DNA of 41,558 bases, taken from contig JAFGJQ010000461.1 in the NCBI GenBank assembly GCA_016929015.1, positions 1 to 41,558 of the forward strand, read 5' to 3'. Below, piece by piece: positions 1-8,574 of the stretch; positions within the stretch are counted from its first letter, which is position 1; every line of letters begins with the position of its first letter. Both the position numbers and the translations under genes were made by a program. The notes under the pieces are model-generated. The model did no database searches and was not told the DNA's origin. It saw only the letters and a list, made by a program, of their open reading frames with translations. The DNA comes from Phycisphaerae bacterium (GTDB lineage Bacteria > Planctomycetota > Phycisphaerae > UBA1845).

Positions 1-1
1 G

Positions 2-1504
2 TCGCGCCCCCGCAGCTCTGCTGCGAGCGGCGAGTCAAGGGTCCACGAGCGCATCCTGATGCGCGACGTGACCACGGGGACGGAGTATTACTACCTTCCG
101 GAGGAGATGCACACCATTTCAGCCCTGGCGAACGCCGACGGAGCCCTGGTCGAGAGCTACCGGTACGACGTCTACGGCAAGGTGACGATGACGGGTTCGC
201 ACGGCGAGCCCATCGAGCAGTCCGGCGTGGGCAACCCGTACTTCTTCACCGGCCGCTGGCTGGATTTTTACAGCGACTCGGCCGGCCATTGGAAGCAGTT
301 CTACGACTACCGCGCCCGCACCTACGACCCCGAAAACGGCCGCTTCCTCCAGCGCGACCCCACCGGCTACGCCGACGGCAGCAACCTCTACGAAGCCTTC
401 GGCAGCAACCCCGCGCGGTTCGTGGATCCGATGGGGTTGGCCGAAGAGTTGGCGTACCGGGCAGGATGCGCCTTCGCGTTCAGCGAACGCGACTACAACA
501 CGGTGGTTGCGGTCGAAGAGAGGGCCAAGAATTGGCGGGAGCCTTCGGAGACGGAGCTGGGTGTTGCGGATGCCATCGGCGAGTTACCCGTAGAGTTTGT
601 GGTGTGCACCTACACGGCGATTCGGCATCCGATCCGCACAGGGTCGGCCATCGGAGAGGCTGCTGCGACAACCTACTGCAACTCTCGCGCGTGCGGCGAC
701 TGCCGGGTCGTCGCCGTTCTCCAGACCGGCGCCGCCGGTGCCGGCTCAGTGACTGGCTTGGGCGAGATTGTCACTGCCATCGAAGAACCTGGGACGCCAC
801 GAGAGAAGGCGAAGCACTTCACAAAGGGGGTGGTCCAGTTTGTGCTGATCGTCTTCCCCTTGGCAAAGGCCGGCGTGGTTGGCAAGGCAGGGACTGTCAC
901 AAACACCCTTGACGACGTCGGGCGGGCCGGCGTCAATTCGCTTGACGACGTGGGGCGGGCCGGCGTAAACGTAGTTGATGATGCCGTCCGCGCAGGCACG
1001 GGCACCGTCGACGACGCAGCACGGGCGGCGGGCGCTGTTCCCCCTGGAACCGTGCCTCCGGCAATAGGGGAGCAACTGCTGTTCGATTTCGTGAGGCAGG
1101 ATGCGGCAAGCGCGACGGCGAAAAATGGGCTGCTCAGAGGCGAGGGCTTGGTCGGTACATATGACGACCTGATTTCACTCGGAATAAAAGGCGATAGCAT
1201 CACGCCGCACCACATTCCATCTGCTAAACACATGTCAGCGTATGGTGTTGAGAGAGGCGAAGGCATCGCAATCAACATGGAACAAGGCTTCTTGCGGAGA
1301 GGAGGGAGACATCGAAGCACATTCACTTACGGCACTGCAGCGGATGCTGGACTGCCACCGAGGCAGGCACTGGCAAGAGGCGTATGGGATGTGAGGAGAA
1401 TCTACCAGGAGGAGGGTTTGTACGGGCCGTATATGCGCGGGCAGTTGCGGGAGGTTATCCGGCAGAATAGACTTGCTCACGCGGGCTTGTTCGAGAAACG
1501 ATAG
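2..1504 (+). CDS. Rhs/YD-repeat protein, C-terminal part with nuclease-like toxin tip (5' end outside window)
   Basis: The reading frame is open from the first bases of the window, so this is the C-terminal portion of a larger Rhs protein; the first internal ATG at 59 is not a credible start. The segment to about position 440 is a typical Rhs-associated core end, with YRYDVYGKV, a FFTGRWLD block, YDYRARTYDPENGRFLQRDP and the closing motif VDPMGL. After it the sequence changes into a variable tip of about 350 residues. That tip has a hydrophobic stretch near 835-880, short repeats built on DDVGRAGVN (about 908-1020), and a C-terminal block with TPHHIPSAKHM, HRSTFTYG and a following helical region. 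This block resembles HNH/His-Me-finger-type toxin domains of polymorphic toxins, in which paired histidines bind metal. The toxin call is inference from architecture plus the two immunity-like genes directly downstream. The tip is less GC-biased than the core, as usual for exchanged toxin tips. Confidence 0.8.
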   Translation, partial: SRPRSSAASGESRVHERILMRDVTTGTEYYYLPEEMHTISALANADGALVESYRYDVYGKVTMTGSHGEPIEQSGVGNPYFFTGRWLDFYSDSAGHWKQFYDYRARTYDPENGRFLQRDPTGYADGSNLYEAFGSNPARFVDPMGLAEELAYRAGCAFAFSERDYNTVVAVEERAKNWREPSETELGVADAIGELPVEFVVCTYTAIRHPIRTGSAIGEAAATTYCNSRACGDCRVVAVLQTGAAGAGSVTGLGEIVTAIEEPGTPREKAKHFTKGVVQFVLIVFPLAKAGVVGKAGTVTNTLDDVGRAGVNSLDDVGRAGVNVVDDAVRAGTGTVDDAARAAGAVPPGTVPPAIGEQLLFDFVRQDAASATAKNGLLRGEGLVGTYDDLISLGIKGDSITPHHIPSAKHMSAYGVERGEGIAINMEQGFLRRGGRHRSTFTYGTAADAGLPPRQALARGVWDVRRIYQEEGLYGPYMRGQLREVIRQNRLAHAGLFEKR

Positions 1505-1516
1505 GGGGGCTCCTTG

Positions 1517-1966
1517 ATGTTGGAGGCTTTGATCGGACAATTGGAGCAGGTGGTGCAACGGCCCCGGGCGGGCTATGTACAGAGCTTTGACGGCATTTTG
1601 CGGCAAGTCGCTGCTCTGAATGATCCAACGTGCATTCCGCTGCTGTTGCCCTTCCTTGAAGATGACGCTGAATACGACGAGATGATGTTTGCCATCATAC
1701 ACACGATCGAGGCCTTTGATGACGACATCTACGTGCAGAAGATTCTCGACAGTCTGCCCGGCCTTCTTGCCAAGGCTCCGAGGTGGGCGGCCGTTATTCA
1801 CATGAGAATTTTGAATTCGCCAGGCGCTCTTGCAACATACACAGGCCGAGTCGGGAACCTGTCACAAGGACAGAGAGGAAGCGTGCGAAGAGTTCTTGAG
1901 TTAGTCCGGTTAGAGAACCCCAGGTACGATGATCGCTGCTCCACCCTGCTCGCAGGATTGTCGTAG
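1517..1966 (+). CDS. Imm30-like immunity protein
   Basis: A 149-residue acidic, helical protein begins 12 bases after the Rhs stop. I chose ATG 1517 over the overlapping TTG at 1514 because a run of G just upstream can serve as ribosome binding site. The features FDGILRQVAALNDP, LLPFLEDD, MMFAIIHTIEAFDDD, LPGLLAKAPRWAAV and HMRILNSP match my memory of the Imm30 family of polymorphic-toxin immunity proteins, in which a Trp and an RILN motif are conserved. The position immediately behind an Rhs toxin tip is the standard place for a cognate immunity gene. Function, neutralising the upstream toxin in the cytoplasm, is inferred from family and context. Confidence 0.7.
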   Translation: MLEALIGQLEQVVQRPRAGYVQSFDGILRQVAALNDPTCIPLLLPFLEDDAEYDEMMFAIIHTIEAFDDDIYVQKILDSLPGLLAKAPRWAAVIHMRILNSPGALATYTGRVGNLSQGQRGSVRRVLELVRLENPRYDDRCSTLLAGLS

Positions 1967-1987
1967 TGGGAGCGGATATGGAGTACC

Positions 1988-2704
1988 ATGATCTCCCTTC
2001 TTCTGCGAGAACTCGTTCATCTTCAGGACACAAGGGTGCATTCGGGTCTCGATGCCGCGCGCCTTAGGCAGCTTGAGAACGATCACGGCATAACGCTCCC
2101 TGAGGAGCACAAGACAGTCCTGCAATGGAGTAATGGGCTAGAGTTCTATGCGGGGTACATTCGGTTGTTTGGGCTATACACGACTGAGAGCATTGATGCC
2201 TACGATTGGAACGATCGCGAATGCTGGAAATTCGCCTGGGCAGATAGGTGCTCCGCCTACTGGTGCTTTGGGGAGACGGCGTGGGGAGACCAATATGCGT
2301 ATTCACTGAAAGAGAGGCACGAAGGCGAGGGTGCGAACGTCTATCTCCTGGATGCCCTGTCGATGACGCCACAAATCGTGGCGTCATCTTTCGTCGAGTT
2401 CCTGAGGGATGAGCTTCTGCCTTCAGCAAGAGACCCCTACGATGACCTCCTGAGACAGGCTCGGCAGAGATTCGGATCGCTCGACGTCACATCTCATCTG
2501 ATGTACGTCCCTTCCGTTCTCCTTGGCGGCGCTGAAGATATCAACAACGTTCAGATAATGAATGCACGCTCTGCCATGATCTGCAACGGCGACATTGCGA
2601 CTCAGCTGGATGCGGCACCTCCCCACATGGCGGTCAAGGGGGTGCAGTCGTACGATGACGAGTCACATCGCACGCGGCTCATACTCCTATGGACGGAGAA
2701 GTGA
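1988..2704 (+). CDS. SMI1/KNR4 (SUKH) family protein, probable second immunity protein
   Basis: A 238-residue protein starts 21 bases after the Imm30-like gene, with a TGGAG ribosome-binding sequence in front of ATG 1988. The N-terminal part shows the SUKH signature: an RLRQLENDHGITLPEEH helix-strand (about residues 24-40), then VLQWSNGLEF and a YIRLFGLYTTESI strand. Further on come aromatic-rich segments (CWKFAWADRCSAYWCFGETAWGDQYAYS) and a VASSFVEFLRDELL helix typical of the family. SUKH proteins are among the commonest immunity proteins of toxin systems. It may protect against the same Rhs toxin or be an orphan left by an earlier tip exchange. The last 80 residues are not recognisable to me. 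The gene is noticeably AT-richer than the Rhs core. Confidence 0.75.
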   Translation: MISLLLRELVHLQDTRVHSGLDAARLRQLENDHGITLPEEHKTVLQWSNGLEFYAGYIRLFGLYTTESIDAYDWNDRECWKFAWADRCSAYWCFGETAWGDQYAYSLKERHEGEGANVYLLDALSMTPQIVASSFVEFLRDELLPSARDPYDDLLRQARQRFGSLDVTSHLMYVPSVLLGGAEDINNVQIMNARSAMICNGDIATQLDAAPPHMAVKGVQSYDDESHRTRLILLWTEK

Positions 2705-2860
2705 GAGTGAATCGTGCGGCGTGAGAGACCCACTTGGCCGCGCAGTGCGTCGATCATTTGGCTCTTCTGCCAGCCGCCAGCGATGGGGGGCGCGTTCGAT
2801 GCCGCGACGCCGGCCGTGAGGGGTCCAGCGTCCCTGCTGCTGCCCGCGAGGGTGGTCACA

Positions 2861-2912
2861 TGTCGCCGGGCGGGTTGAATTAGGCCACCGGTGGGCGGGT
2901 TAAAACCGGCCA
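2861..2912. repeat. IS21 left terminal repeats
   Basis: Two imperfect copies of a GGGCGGGTT-containing unit lie side by side. The outer one begins TGTCGCCGGGCGGG and the inner one contains GGGCGGGTTAAAACCGGCC. Both are inverted relative to the right end at 5622-5671, with which the outermost 14 bases agree exactly. Multiple terminal repeats are the known binding sites of the IS21 transposase. Confidence 0.75.
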
Positions 2913-3115
2913 GTTTTCCTTCCTTCCATATACAACATCGCACTGCTTCTCGGCAAGTCCGATTGCCGCGGACATCGCTTTCGCGTTCGGTCTTGTATAC
3001 CATGAAGCCGCCTGGTGAAGCGGCGTTCGGCTCTGCGGGGTCGCCACGGGCGACTCGCCGTGGCGAGACGCAACCGGACAAGGAATAACCAGGCCGACGG
3101 TGCGCCAACGGCGCG

Positions 3116-3155
3116 AGCCCCGCTTGTTCATCCGCAGGCGGGGTTGTTTTCTTCT
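3116..3155 (+). terminator. Rho-independent terminator inside the left part of the IS21 element
   Basis: AGCCCCGCTTGT pairs with GCAGGCGGGGTT (two G-U pairs) around a short loop and is followed by GTTTTCTTCTTC. The T-rich tail points to termination of plus-strand transcription. It may protect the element from read-through entering from outside, against the istAB direction. Confidence 0.5.
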
Positions 3156-3228
3156 TCCTTCTTCCCGCCCTTTGGACACCGGAGCCTATGCCTCCCAAAA
3201 TCCCGGGGTCTGGGGCAGAGCCCCAGCG

Positions 3229-4011
3229 TTACGCGTCGTCTGCGGGGCCGGCCGAGCCCCCTCTCTCCGGGCGAGCCGGCCGGCCCGCCCGATCCTTCAG
3301 CCGATAGCTCTTGCCGGTGATCGTGATGACGTCCGCGTGGTGCAGGAAGCGATCCAGGATGGCCGTGGCGGACGGGACGTCGCCGATCAGCTTGCCCCAG
3401 TCCTCCAGCGGCCGGTTCGAGGTCATCATCGTCGATCGGTTCTCGTATCTACGCATGATGATCTCGAAGAGGTACTCCCCGGACCGCTTTGGCAACTGTT
3501 TCATCCCCATGTCGTCCACGATCAGCAGGTCGGGCTTGAGATAACGGGCCAGCACCTTGTCCTCCCCGCCCAGGGCCTCATCATGCAGGAAGTCCCGAAC
3601 GACATCGAAGATCGAGCGGTACAGGACCGTGTGCCCCGCCTTGATGGCCTGATACCCGATGGCCTGCACCAAATGACTCTTGCCCGTGCCCGGCGGGCCG
3701 AGCAGCAACAGGTCACGACGTTCCCGAACGAATCGGCAGGTCGCCAGGTCAAAGACCTGCTTCTTCCTGATCGACGCATTGAACGAGAAGTCGAAGTCCT
3801 CCAGGGTCTTGGGCTCCCGGAAGTCGGCCGCCCGGACGCGTCGGGCCAGCAGGCGGTCCCCCCGGACGGCCAGCTCGTCCTGCAGGATAAGTTCCAGGAA
3901 CTCCGCGTGATTCAGGCCGTTCCCGGCGGCTTCCTGGAGCCGCACGTCCAGGGTCTGGGCCAGGCCGGACAGTCGAAGCCTCTTCAATGCCTTCTGCAGC
4001 GTGTCATTCAT
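3229..4011 (-). CDS. istB: IS21-family helper ATPase IstB
   Basis: A 260-residue AAA+ ATPase of the DnaC/IstB type. The Walker A motif GPPGTGKS is at residues 105-112, Walker B-like LLIVDDMG near 168, and a sensor-1-like TMMTSNRPLEDW further on. The N-terminal helical domain contains the LxGLAQTLD pattern typical of IstB. The start codon overlaps the istA stop in an ATGA arrangement, indicating translational coupling. IstB directs the IstA transposase to target DNA. The last 20 or so residues form a Pro/Gly/Arg-rich tail absent from most IstB proteins. Confidence 0.93.
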   Translation of the reverse strand: MNDTLQKALKRLRLSGLAQTLDVRLQEAAGNGLNHAEFLELILQDELAVRGDRLLARRVRAADFREPKTLEDFDFSFNASIRKKQVFDLATCRFVRERRDLLLLGPPGTGKSHLVQAIGYQAIKAGHTVLYRSIFDVVRDFLHDEALGGEDKVLARYLKPDLLIVDDMGMKQLPKRSGEYLFEIIMRRYENRSTMMTSNRPLEDWGKLIGDVPSATAILDRFLHHADVITITGKSYRLKDRAGRPARPERGGSAGPADDA

Positions 4012-5558
4012 ACCGTTTGCTCCTCAAATGCGGTGTGAACCAGTCGGCCGTACTCGGCCATGGACCGGATGATGGGGTGCTCGTCCAGGAACGCGAACCA
4101 CTCCTGGCGATCCCCCTGACGTTGAATCAGTTGGCGGACGGTGCGGAGGCGATACGCCCCGTGGCGGCAGGCCGTCTCGCACGCCTGCTCGATGGCGCAG
4201 GCCGGATGCCGCCGGGCCAGGCTCAGCAACCCCATCAGCGGGCGGACGCCTTCGATGCCCCGTTGTAGGATCATCTGCTCGGCCCACCGTGCGGTATGCG
4301 GACCGACGAGACGAGCCTTGCCCAGGTGGTACGCGGTCCCGCGCTCGATGCCGGATCGTTTGTGGTCATGGATGTGCCGGTCCTGGGTGCTGAATCGCCC
4401 CGGCTCCTGCCGGGCGTGAATGCAGATCTGCTCGAAGCGCGTATTGAAGATGCGGACGACGTGGGAGTCCCACCGCGCCCAGACCTCGCGGCCCAGGTAC
4501 TCCGGCGGCACGGAGTAGTACGCCCGGGTGACCTCCACGTGGCCGTCGCGGTTGACCTTCCGCCGGCCCTCCTGGAAGCACGGGAACCGCTCGGCCGGCA
4601 GCGGAAGCAATGCCGCCCGCTCGACTTCCTCGAAGCACTTCTTCACCTGCTTCTGCGTGGTGCCGTGGATCCGCGTGTCCGGGATCTGTGTCTCCCAGGC
4701 CAGCAGGTGGCGGTTCTGCTCGGACAGGCTGGGGAACGTCCGGCCCTTAAGGGCGTTGTCCTGCACGTAGCCCACGATCCGCTCGACCTTGCCCTTGTGA
4801 CGTGGCGTTCGCGGGCGGGTGGGCAGGAGGACCGTGCCGTAGTGCTCGCAGAAGGATCGGATCTTGGGGTTGAGGTCGGGGTCGTACCAGTCGGCCTTCA
4901 GCACGGCCGCCTTCAGGTTGTCGACCACCAGCGTCCGGGGCACCCCGCCGAAGTGCCGGAAGGCGTTCTCCAGGCACTGGATGAACTCGTCGGCGGTCTG
5001 GCGGAAGACGGCCTCGCTGTAGCCCTTGCGGGAGTGGCTCAGCACCATGCGGAAGACGTGGGTGCGCCGCCGCCGACCGTCCGGACCGATGATCGGCGCC
5101 CCGGTGCCGAAGTCGACCTGCGCTTCTTCCCCGGGCGGACACTCGATCCGCCGGAAGGGCAGGGGTGTCGCCGATCCCAATCGCCGGATGAACCGCTTGA
5201 CGCTGTAGTAGCTGCCCGCAAACCCTTGCTCGGCCGCCAGGTCCTGCCAGATGCGTTGGGCCGACAGGCCCTGTTCGAGGGCCCCGAGGATCACGTCACG
5301 TAACGGCTCACATCGGCTGGGCGGCCCCGACGTTGGCGGGCCGGGCGGGCCGGACCCGGCGGGCGGGTTTGGCCGGTTTTGGGCGTCCGAGCCGGGGGGC
5401 GGGTTTGGCCGGTTTTGGGTGGCCGAATCCTGCTCCACGTAGCGCTTGACCGTGTCCCGGTGGATGCCGAGTTCCCGGCCGATCCGCCGGTACGACCATT
5501 CCAGTCGCCGGAGTGTGTAAATTGCCTGTACGTCTGCCATCTTGAGGTGATTCGCCAT
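4008..5558 (-). CDS. istA: IS21-family transposase IstA
   Basis: A 516-residue DDE transposase. The start at 5558 follows an AGGAGG sequence on the minus strand, better than the upstream in-frame ATG at 5594. Order of parts: N-terminal HTH (MADVQAIYTLRRLEWSYRRIGRELGI), a Pro/Asn-rich linker, a second helical DNA-binding region, and then the catalytic core. The core acidic residues are in AQVDFGTG, LVVDNLKAAV and PRHKGKVERIVGY. A C-terminal beta-rich region follows (YYSVPPEYLGREVWARWD). The linker QNRPNPPPGS is present twice because the DNA here contains copies of the element's own terminal repeat core, which is unusual. The gene looks intact. Confidence 0.93.
   Translation of the reverse strand: MANHLKMADVQAIYTLRRLEWSYRRIGRELGIHRDTVKRYVEQDSATQNRPNPPPGSDAQNRPNPPAGSGPPGPPTSGPPSRCEPLRDVILGALEQGLSAQRIWQDLAAEQGFAGSYYSVKRFIRRLGSATPLPFRRIECPPGEEAQVDFGTGAPIIGPDGRRRRTHVFRMVLSHSRKGYSEAVFRQTADEFIQCLENAFRHFGGVPRTLVVDNLKAAVLKADWYDPDLNPKIRSFCEHYGTVLLPTRPRTPRHKGKVERIVGYVQDNALKGRTFPSLSEQNRHLLAWETQIPDTRIHGTTQKQVKKCFEEVERAALLPLPAERFPCFQEGRRKVNRDGHVEVTRAYYSVPPEYLGREVWARWDSHVVRIFNTRFEQICIHARQEPGRFSTQDRHIHDHKRSGIERGTAYHLGKARLVGPHTARWAEQMILQRGIEGVRPLMGLLSLARRHPACAIEQACETACRHGAYRLRTVRQLIQRQGDRQEWFAFLDEHPIIRSMAEYGRLVHTAFEEQTV
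5361..5421. repeat. Internal copies of the IS21 end-repeat core within istA
   Basis: Two direct copies of GGCGGGTTTGGCCGGTTTTG lie at about 5362-5381 and 5399-5418, 37 bases apart. The shared GGCCGGTTTT core is the same as in the terminal repeats at 5622-5631 and 5647-5656, and all four are in the same orientation. The copies encode the duplicated QNRPNPP linker of IstA. Confidence 0.65.
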
Positions 5559-5621
5559 TCGGGCCTCCTGCCCACACGGGGCGGAGGAAGCCATTACGGC
5601 AAATCACCCACTCCTCAAGAT

Positions 5622-5671
5622 GGCCGGTTTTCACCCGCCCGCTCCTGGCCGGTTTTGCCCGCCCGGCGACA
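5622..5671. repeat. IS21 right terminal repeats
   Basis: Two tandem units, GGCCGGTTTTCACCCGCCC and GGCCGGTTTTGCCCGCCC, are separated by a few bases and end in CGGCGACA. They are inverted with respect to the left end at 2861. A diverged copy of this whole end recurs alone at 19408-19448. Confidence 0.75.
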
Positions 5672-6150
5672 ACCGAACCGCGTGGAGCCCCGTCGCCTGA
5701 ACCGCCGCCCCAAGCCCTTCAGCATGATGGTCAAACCCCGCGCGTTCTACCACGCGCACGGAGATCCAGACGCGCAGTCGATTTCGATTCCACAGACCAC
5801 ACGGACAGAGTGCCGCTGGGCATTGCAGGCACTGTCCCGGCGTACCGTGCCTCCGACGTTTCCCCCAATCCGGCCGCTGTGGCCGCCCGCAATTCCAGCA
5901 CGGCTTTGCGCCTTTCGCTCCTGACTTGACGAGAACCCCGCGAACCTGAATGCGTGGTGGGAATACCCGGCACGGGAATGGCGAATTCGTAGAAGGCCAG
6001 TCGCCCGAAACGGTATGCTGGTGAACAGCGAGGATGGTCTTCTGGAGGGCGTGCCAGCCTTCCGCTCGCCCGCGTGAGTATTGGAGAAACCGTCGGACGC
6101 CAGAGAGTCGGCCCGCGCCCGGACGCACCTGCTGAAAGGAGATACGACTG
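5672..6150 (+). other. Non-coding stretch with a possible transposase C-terminal remnant
   Basis: No intact gene is visible in these 480 bases. Directly after the IS21 end the plus frame reads EPRRLNRRPKPFSMMVKPRA (about 5680-5742), a basic pattern like the last residues of IS4-type transposases in this kind of genome; it is probably a fragment left by deletion. The rest shows nothing I recognise apart from the ribosome-binding sequence AAAGGAG (about 6135) of the next gene. Confidence 0.3.
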
Positions 6151-8091
6151 ATGACTTTCGCATTTCGGCTGGCCACTCTCGTGATCGTGCTCGGCGGGGT
6201 CATGCTGACGGAGACCTCCGCCCCCGCCCAGGTGACCTGGCACGTGGATGACGACGCGCCGCTTGGCGGCGATGGCCAGAGCTGGCCGACCGCGTTCCGG
6301 TATCTGCAGGACGCGCTGGCGGCAGCGGCGAGCGGCGATCAAATCCGCGTGGCCGCCGGGCTGTACACGCCCGATCGCGACGAGGCTGGGCTTGTGACAC
6401 CTGGCAACCGTGACGCGACATTTCAGATGGTCGATGGCGTGGAGCTCATCGGCGGATACCGTGGATGCCCCGGTGGCACTTGCGGAGGGGGCGATCCGGA
6501 CGAACGAAACATCGCGGTCTATGAAACGATTCTCAGCGGGGACCTGGCGGCCAATGACATCCCGGACCTGGCAGCGGGGTTGAATTGCTTCACCGTACTA
6601 TACGTCGGTCCCGATCCGGGGTGCGAAGCGTTCGATCTGGATGAGGACGGTGATGTGGACCGGAATGACCTCGGAACCACGGAGAACAGTAACCACGTGG
6701 TCATGGGCAGCGGCGTGAGCCCGACGGCCGTGCTCGACGGATTTGCCGTCACCGCAGGCAGCGGGGAGTACACACGTGGAGCAGGGATGCAGAACCTGAT
6801 GGGCGATCCAACCATGCGCAACTGCCTGTTTCTCGCAAACTATGATGGAGGAGACGGCGGTGGCGTCTTCAACTCGGGCAGCAGTCCTATGTTTGTCAAC
6901 TGCACGTTTCACGCCAACCGGTCCGGATCCAACGGTGGAGGCGGCATGGAGAACGAGGACGGCAGCAACCCTCTCATTCTGGGGTGTCGCTTTGTCGCCA
7001 ATTGGGCGAATTCGGGCGGGGCGATCGGCAACCTCCACGCGAGCGCGAGGATTGTCAATTCCGTTTTTTTGGGCAACCGGTGTACGTGGAGCTGGGGTGG
7101 GGCGATCTGGAATTTGTATGCGGACTCGGTGCCCATTACGAACTGCATCTTCAGCGGAAACACTTCGCAATCCGGCGGCGCTCTGTACAATGTCCACAGC
7201 AACATCACGATGACGAACTGCACGATCGTCAACAATCACATCGGCGACTACAATTGGGGAGGTGGAATTCGCCAGTCCAATGGGACGCTTGTCGTGGTCA
7301 ACTCCATCCTGTGGGGAAACTGGGACAGCGGCGGAACGGATGAGTCCGCTCAGCTCCGCATGACGGACGCCACGCCGGTCGTTCGGTACTCCTGTATACG
7401 AGGCTGTACGACGTTTTGTTCCGTTCCGGGAAACGGCAACACCGGCGATGATCCGTTGTTCTTCGATGCGGACGGCCCGGACGATCTTCCCGGTACCGAG
7501 GATGACAACCTGGGGCTCGCTCCCGAATCGCGTTGCATCGATGCCGGCGACAACGACGCCGTGGCGCCGGACACGTTCGATCTCGATGGCGACCTCAATA
7601 CGACCGAGCCGATTCCGTTTGATGTCTGGGCGGTCTCCCGCTTTATCGACGTCCCGGACGCGCCGGACACGGGCAATCCCGGCGCGCCGGGGCCCCCGAT
7701 CGTGGATATGGGGGCCCACGAGTCGGGCGGGGACGACTGCAACCACAACGGCGTGCCCGATGAGATGGAGCTGGACTACGATGGTGATTCGTGGATCGAC
7801 GCGTGCGACCGCGATGATGACGGGGACGCCGTGCCCGATTCCGAGGACGCGTGTCCCTTCGGCGAACCGGGGGAACCGGCCGGCCCGGACGGGCAGCCGC
7901 TGGGTGATTGGAACGCCGACTGTGTCGTGGATGTTTCCGACTACACCGTTCTGGCTGTCTGCCTCGTGATTTCCGGGCCATCCACGCCCCCGCCCTACAT
8001 TGCCTGTTCGCCGGTGTACGACTTCGATCGGGACAGTGATGTCGATCTTGAGGATTTTGGCGCGTTTCAACGCCAGTTCGCCTCTCCGTAG
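6151..8091 (+). CDS. Secreted parallel beta-helix protein with dockerin-like tail
   Basis: A 646-residue exported protein preceded by an AAAGGAG ribosome-binding site. Residues 1-27 form a signal peptide ending APAQ. Next comes VDDDAPLGGDGQSWPTAF, the usual entry to Chlamydia-Pmp-like parallel beta-helix proteins, followed by many short strand-turn repeats of the types NCTF, NCIFSGN and NSILWGN between about residues 215 and 410. A calcium-binding thrombospondin-type-3-like stretch (DCNHNGVPDEMELDYDGDSW, then DRDDDGDAVPDSEDACP) leads to a C-terminal dockerin-like pair of DxDxDxD loops (DWNADCVVDVSDY and DFDRDSDVDLEDF). Within the helix region near residues 155-175 there is an extra half-dockerin sequence (DLDEDGDVDRNDLG), apparently an insertion. 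Likely a cell-surface or extracellular protein; its ligand is unknown. Confidence 0.82.
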   Translation: MTFAFRLATLVIVLGGVMLTETSAPAQVTWHVDDDAPLGGDGQSWPTAFRYLQDALAAAASGDQIRVAAGLYTPDRDEAGLVTPGNRDATFQMVDGVELIGGYRGCPGGTCGGGDPDERNIAVYETILSGDLAANDIPDLAAGLNCFTVLYVGPDPGCEAFDLDEDGDVDRNDLGTTENSNHVVMGSGVSPTAVLDGFAVTAGSGEYTRGAGMQNLMGDPTMRNCLFLANYDGGDGGGVFNSGSSPMFVNCTFHANRSGSNGGGGMENEDGSNPLILGCRFVANWANSGGAIGNLHASARIVNSVFLGNRCTWSWGGAIWNLYADSVPITNCIFSGNTSQSGGALYNVHSNITMTNCTIVNNHIGDYNWGGGIRQSNGTLVVVNSILWGNWDSGGTDESAQLRMTDATPVVRYSCIRGCTTFCSVPGNGNTGDDPLFFDADGPDDLPGTEDDNLGLAPESRCIDAGDNDAVAPDTFDLDGDLNTTEPIPFDVWAVSRFIDVPDAPDTGNPGAPGPPIVDMGAHESGGDDCNHNGVPDEMELDYDGDSWIDACDRDDDGDAVPDSEDACPFGEPGEPAGPDGQPLGDWNADCVVDVSDYTVLAVCLVISGPSTPPPYIACSPVYDFDRDSDVDLEDFGAFQRQFASP

Positions 8092-8118
8092 CGCGTCTGC
8101 CTGCCGCGCACAAGCCAA

Positions 8119-8154
8119 GCGGGTCTCGCCTGCCGACGCCGCCGTGGGACCCGC
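8119..8154 (+). terminator. Hairpin terminator after the beta-helix gene
   Basis: GCGGGTC at 8119-8125 pairs with GACCCGC at 8148-8154, 28 bases after the stop codon. There is no strong T-tract. The group II intron remnant begins just behind it. Confidence 0.4.
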
Positions 8155-8160
8155 CCTCTG

Positions 8161-8400
<240 letters not shown>

Positions 8401-8450
8401 GCGCCCACCAGAACCATTCTTGACCGGTCGGCTATCCTGGCCCGCGGGGG

Positions 8451-8542
8451 GGATAAAAGGTGGGGGGATAAAAGGTGTCACAGGGATAAAAGGTGTCAGG
8501 ATGATTTTTCAGGGATAAAAGGTGTCAGGATGATTTTTCTGG
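8451..8542 (+). repeat. Four degenerate direct repeats forming the left boundary of the RAYT element
   Basis: GGATAAAAGGTG begins at 8451, 8466, 8484 and 8513. The last two copies continue into GTCAGGATGATTTTTC. The final 26 bases (8517-8542) are the exact inverted complement of 9247-9272 at the other side of the transposase gene. Spacing between copies grows towards the gene (15, 18, 29 bases). Confidence 0.8.
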
Positions 8543-8574
8543 ACAAGCGAGGCTGCTGGAGGTAGATTGGGGTC

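Larger units (their letters stand above)
2861..5671 (-). mobile_element. IS21-family insertion sequence, complete, about 2.8 kb
   Basis: The element carries istA and istB on the minus strand and is bounded by matching inverted ends. The left end starts TGTCGCCGGGCGGG at 2861 and the right end finishes CCCGCCCGGCGACA at 5671, giving the TG...CA termini expected for IS21. Behind each tip is a second repeat containing GGCCGGTTTT in inverted orientation (2902-2911 on the left, 5622-5631 and 5647-5656 on the right). I see no clear target-site duplication (left flank GGTCACA, right flank ACCGAAC), so the copy may be old or rearranged. It is longer than usual because 368 bases lie between the left end and istB, and these include a terminator-like hairpin. 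Confidence 0.85.

Noticed and set aside
2880-3198. Minus-strand frame within the IS21 left part (reading FMVYKTERESDVRGNRT) as a passenger gene
   Set aside because: No ribosome-binding site or recognisable domain, and it crosses the IS end; kept only as unexplained sequence.
2854-5678. Target-site duplication flanking the IS21 element
   Set aside because: Flanks GTCACA and ACCGAA do not match in direct orientation.
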